Assembly (NCBI GenBank): GCA_023231425.1
Contig: JALNVI010000014.1
Span: forward strand, 1 to 53,981
DNA length: 53,981 nucleotides
Direction: 5' to 3'
Origin: Desulforhopalus sp.
GTDB taxonomy: Bacteria > Desulfobacterota > Desulfobulbia > Desulfobulbales > Desulfocapsaceae
Below, one piece after another: positions 50,717-53,981 of this stretch. Under the pieces are notes generated by a model that was given only the letters and a program-made list of their open reading frames with translations, searched no databases and was not told the DNA's origin. The position numbers were made by a program, and so were the translations under genes. Positions within the stretch are counted from its first letter, which is position 1, and every line of letters starts with the position of its first letter.

Positions 50717-50909
50717 GAGTTTCGTTTTGTTACAACTCTCTTTAATTACAGTGTAAATTTTTTTTATCTTGGACAAAAAAGGGGGGGCCAACTGTTTCAA
50801 ATTGCAACAGACAGAGGATCAGAACACGAAAGGAGTCAGAAGAATGGGGAGGAGAATCGTTTTGTTGCAGAACCGAACGGTGTGTTGCATAAATAACCGC
50901 TGCAGGAAC

Positions 50910-52259
50910 TCAGGACAGACTGTATTTTTTCATTTTCCGCCATAGAGATGCCCGGTCAATGCCGAGAATTTCAGCGGTTCGGGTACGGACGCCCCCCGTT
51001 ATTTTCAACAGATGAGCAATATAATCCTGCTCAAGTTCCGACAGAGTCAGGAGGTGCTCATCAGGTATTTTGTAGGTTTGCAGTTCAAGCTCAATAAGAT
51101 CAGGTGGCAGATCGCAGACTCGAATCGTTTCATGTTTGCACAGGGCCGCTGCCCGTTCCAGAATATTTTCAAGTTCCCGGACATTCCCGGGGAAGGCATA
51201 GTCGCACAGAAGCGCCATGGCCTTTTCGGAAATAGCGTTGACCTGTGTGCCCCGGCGGCCGTTCAACCGATTGAGAATATGATAGGAGAGGAGAGGTATA
51301 TCCTGTTTCAGTTCACTTAATCCCGGCAGTTTTATGTTCACTACATTAATGCGAAAGTAGAGATCCTTGCGAAACACACCCTGGTTGACCGCCTCTTTCA
51401 TGTTCACCGCTGTTGCAGAAACAATCCGCACATCAATCGGGACAGGCCGGTTCCCTCCCACCCGTATCAGCTCCCCTTCCTGGAGAACTCTGAGCAGCTT
51501 TGCCTGCATGGATGGAGGCATCTCGCCGATTTCATCGAGGAAAAGAGTCCCGGTATCGGCGGTTTCAAGAAAGCCCTTGCTCCGATTATCGGCCCCTGTA
51601 AAAGCCCCTTTTTCATGACCGAAGAGTTCATTGTCCATGAGTGGTTCGGTAAGGGCACTGCAGTTAAAGGCCACAAAAGGTCCCTTTCTGCGAAGACTTG
51701 TCCCATGGATAGCCCTTGCAGCAAGCTCCTTGCCACTTCCGGAATCCCCGGTGATCAGCACATTGCACTCCGTAGGCCCAATCTGCCGGATGGTGGAGAC
51801 AATTTCCCTGATTTTAACACTTTCACCAATGATCACCGGCCCTCCGGCATTTCTGGGCCACCGGGGAATGCTGCTGGTGGAATGCTCTTTGATCAGACTC
51901 TGTTCAAGGGCCTGACGGACACGCTCACGGACCTGGTCCGGCGTAAAGGGTTTTTCAAGGTAGTAAAAAGCACCCTCCCTGGTGGCCTCAATGGCCCCAT
52001 CGAGAGAGGCATAACCGGTGATAAGAATCACTTCGGTTCCCGGACAGCGGGCCTTGACCAGGGTCATAAGGGTCATTCCGCTCATGGACGGCATCCTTAT
52101 ATCGCTGATCACCACATGGCAGGACTCTTTTTCAATATGCTCCAGTGCCCGTCGGGGATTGGAAAAAGTGGACACTTGATATCCCTCTTTCTCAAGGATT
52201 CGCCGCAGCTGTTTGAGGGTGATGGTCTCATCATCGATAATAACGATACAGGGGGTCAA
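50910..52259 (-). CDS. Sigma-54-dependent response regulator (NtrC family)
   Basis: 449 residues in three domains. The receiver (1-120) has phospho-acceptor D53 in ISDIRMPSMSG. The AAA+ domain (about 140-370) has Walker A GDSGSGKE, the sigma-54-contacting loop GAFTGA (218-223), Walker B GTLFLDEIGEMP and a conserved Arg-finger region. The Fis-type helix-turn-helix is at the C-terminus (TRTAEILGIDRASLWRKMKK). The start is TTG with AAGGAGG 6 nt upstream. It lies upstream of, and in the same direction as, uspA, which carries a sigma-54 promoter. It probably controls the whole cluster. Confidence 0.92.
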   Translation of the reverse strand: MTPCIVIIDDETITLKQLRRILEKEGYQVSTFSNPRRALEHIEKESCHVVISDIRMPSMSGMTLMTLVKARCPGTEVILITGYASLDGAIEATREGAFYYLEKPFTPDQVRERVRQALEQSLIKEHSTSSIPRWPRNAGGPVIIGESVKIREIVSTIRQIGPTECNVLITGDSGSGKELAARAIHGTSLRRKGPFVAFNCSALTEPLMDNELFGHEKGAFTGADNRSKGFLETADTGTLFLDEIGEMPPSMQAKLLRVLQEGELIRVGGNRPVPIDVRIVSATAVNMKEAVNQGVFRKDLYFRINVVNIKLPGLSELKQDIPLLSYHILNRLNGRRGTQVNAISEKAMALLCDYAFPGNVRELENILERAAALCKHETIRVCDLPPDLIELELQTYKIPDEHLLTLSELEQDYIAHLLKITGGVRTRTAEILGIDRASLWRKMKKYSLS

Positions 52260-52337
52260 TTACTGCCTCCTTGCGGGCAATCTTTTAAGATAAATTTATA
52301 TTAACGGGATGCGTACAATCAGCGCGACAGCAACGGT

Positions 52338-52782
52338 TTGAAAAGAGAAGGGACTCTCAGCATGGTTCAGTCACCAGCCATAGACCGGAAGCTGCCATGC
52401 ACAGGTATCAAAGACACGTATCATCAGCTCATTCAGGCAGAAATATACCAGCTGAAAGCTTTTCATGAAACAGGTATTCCCCTGCCGGAAACAGTGAGGA
52501 CACAGAGCCGTCACACCAGCATGATCTTCTGAGAATTACGCCAGAAATTTCCAGATGGGAATTCTATTTTTGAAGAAGTCAGTCACTTCTGTCGAAGGCG
52601 CTGTCAGCAGGTTTTGCAGACTTATCTCAGGAGTGAAGAATCTTTCCTCTGCAAAGAACGAATTCACCTTGCCTCAGAAGGTCTCCCGAGGAGCCACTCT
52701 CACTGTACTTACGCCTGACATTTCTATCAGAACAAACAATCAACCACACCAGGCTCTATCACAAAAGAGAACAGGGCTTTGA
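52338..52782 (+). pseudogene. Decayed transposase (IS30-like N-terminus)
   Basis: A frame starting at 52338 contains TYHQLIQAEIYQLKAFHETG, then SRHTSMIF, a TGA at 52530, and ELRQKF. This matches the N-terminal helix-turn-helix of IS30-type transposases (Y-x-x-L-x-x-x-E-x-Y-Q, ..RH.STISREL). The TGA replaces the conserved Arg (CGA to TGA). The frame continues to 52718, and a second frame ends with RTNNQPHQALSQKRTG, typical of integrase C-termini. The central catalytic region is missing. Confidence 0.6.
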
Positions 52783-53046
52783 TCTGGCGGGAGAATTATA
52801 TCAATTGCGCTGAAGCTATGACAAGAAGCACAGAAAAGGAAAAGTCCGGGATCCACGGGTTTAAAAGAAGGAAAAATAGTGTATGCTTTTCACATTCATA
52901 GTACTCAAACTGACGTTACAGATATTATGCTGTCCTCATGTTTTTCCAACAAAGATTTCTTCTCTCTTTCCCGGGAGACCTGTGGGAAAGAGAGATTCGC
53001 GTCTTGCATGCCATCCGGCAAAATTCCTGCGACCCTGGGGGCCCAC

Positions 53047-53856
53047 ATGATTGACTTTTTGATGAGTTTTTCACCGATCAACCAGGCTTTTTTCGCCACT
53101 CTGTTCACCTGGGCGCTCACCGCCGCAGGTGCAGCACTGGTCTTCTTCACTGCGGCGGTAAACCACAAACTCATGGACTCCATGCTCGGCTTCGCCGCGG
53201 GAGTCATGATTGCGGCCAGTTTCTGGTCACTTCTGGCTCCCGGCATCGAGATGGCCGAACAGCTCGGACAAACACCGTGGTTAACAGCAACCGTCGGTTT
53301 TCTCTTTGGCGGAGTCTTCATGCGCCTGGCAGACTTCCTTCTTCCTCACCTGCATTACGGAGAGACGAAAAGTGAAGGAATTAAAACCTCCTGGCAGCGC
53401 AGCACCCTTCTGGTGCTGGCTATCACCATGCATAATGTCCCGGAAGGCCTTGCAGTGGGTGTTGCTTTTGGCTCTGCAGCAGCGGGACTCCCTGCGGCGA
53501 CAATTGGCGGTGCAATCGCTCTGGCGATTGGTATTGGTATACAGAATTTTCCTGAGGGCGCTGCAGTGTCACTTCCCCTGCGACGGGAAGGGCTTTCCAG
53601 GTGGCGCAGCTTTTTCTACGGTCAGGCCTCGGGAATCGTGGAACCCTTTGCCGGGGTCTTTGGAGCTCTTTTTGTTCTCAAGATGCAGACCTTTCTCCCC
53701 TATGCCCTCTGCTTTGCCGCCGGTGCCATGATTTTTGTGGTAATAGAAGAGCTTATCCCTGAGTCCCAGCGACGTCCGGAAAACATTGATACCGTCACCA
53801 TGGCCTCTATGTGCGGCTTTACGGTGATGATGATTCTTGATGTTGCTCTGGGATAG
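53047..53856 (+). CDS. ZIP-family metal transporter (ZupT/GufA-like)
   Basis: Inner-membrane divalent-metal (Zn/Fe) transporter, 269 residues, eight hydrophobic segments. The binuclear site motifs are HNVPEGLAVGVAFG in TM4 and QNFPEGAAVSLPLRREG in TM5, plus EELIPESQR near the C-terminus. The ATG at 53047 was chosen because it follows GGGGG and begins the family's usual MIDFLMSFSPINQA; the frame back to 52879 adds an unrelated leader. It is a single gene, and the last 125 bp of the window hold nothing recognised. Confidence 0.88.
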   Translation: MIDFLMSFSPINQAFFATLFTWALTAAGAALVFFTAAVNHKLMDSMLGFAAGVMIAASFWSLLAPGIEMAEQLGQTPWLTATVGFLFGGVFMRLADFLLPHLHYGETKSEGIKTSWQRSTLLVLAITMHNVPEGLAVGVAFGSAAAGLPAATIGGAIALAIGIGIQNFPEGAAVSLPLRREGLSRWRSFFYGQASGIVEPFAGVFGALFVLKMQTFLPYALCFAAGAMIFVVIEELIPESQRRPENIDTVTMASMCGFTVMMILDVALG

Positions 53857-53981
53857 AAACAGCTCGTTTTCTGTCTCTCAAAGAGTACTGCCAGCCACAG
53901 CTGCCCTTGCGACTGGTGATAATTTCTATTTCGACGCCCTCCTGACAACGAGGGGGAGCAGGAGAAAGGGAAAAGCGGGAA

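Noticed and set aside
52530..52532. In-frame TGA as a second selenocysteine codon
   Set aside because: No SECIS-like hairpin follows, and the codon replaces a conserved Arg in an IS30-like helix-turn-helix, so a C-to-T nonsense mutation in a dead transposase is the simpler reading.

Overview
The window is 54 kb of chromosomal DNA from a Gram-negative anaerobe. It most resembles the sulfate-reducing Desulfobacterota (Desulfobulbales-like). The reasons are the LPS genes, a selenocysteine formate dehydrogenase, long-form HisG, a group-III-like phosphofructokinase, the infC-rpmI-rplT-pheS-pheT-ihfA-merR order, and many two-component and sigma-54 regulators. The species is not identified; this is inference from gene content.

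Layout. 0.7-4.4 kb: a small carboxymuconolactone decarboxylase-like protein converges on a minus-strand pstSCAB phosphate importer operon. 5.2-8.9 kb: a GltD-like flavin oxidoreductase and fdhF, whose UGA-Sec codon and SECIS hairpin split it into two apparent ORFs. A relic of the 3' end of a second fdhF lies 1.1 kb further on. 9.2-12.5 kb: two alpha/beta hydrolases and phosphofructokinase. 12.6-17.6 kb: rsmI, then an LPS block (LpxL-like acyltransferase, MsbA, O-antigen ligase). 17.9-21.5 kb: a sensor kinase translationally coupled to an uncharacterised DUF6909-like protein. 21.9-30.5 kb: housekeeping genes (radical SAM protein, engB, hisI-hisG, FKBP, thyA, darP-gpmI) separated by repeats. 31.7-39.7 kb: tRNA-Val, thrS, infC, rpmI, rplT, pheST, ihfA, merR, tRNA-Pro. 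40.2 kb: a PACE-type efflux gene bracketed by repeats.

40.8-52.3 kb is the most unusual part. Nine genes lie on the minus strand: a sigma-54 response regulator, a universal stress protein behind a -24/-12 promoter, an SLC13 transporter with RCK domains, two cytidylate-kinase-like proteins with BON-like tails (one without a P-loop), a lone receiver, an unknown protein, a PEP-synthase-like protein without the PEP/pyruvate barrel, and a HAMP histidine kinase. They look like one signalling/transport module of unknown purpose. The window ends with a transposase relic and a ZIP metal transporter.

The intergenic DNA is full of short non-coding mobile elements. DE-1 (about 170-240 bp, at least 12 copies) has imperfect terminal inverted repeats and an internal 18-bp unit in variable number. 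DE-2 (147 bp, 16-bp terminal repeats) is inserted at the same point in two DE-1 copies, in opposite orientations. DE-3 has termini resembling 'TTCACCGCGAAG', and one copy forms the 3' end of the ligase gene. DE-4 is a 90-bp repeat. The names DE-1 to DE-4 are mine. All coordinates and motifs were read by eye; no database search was run.
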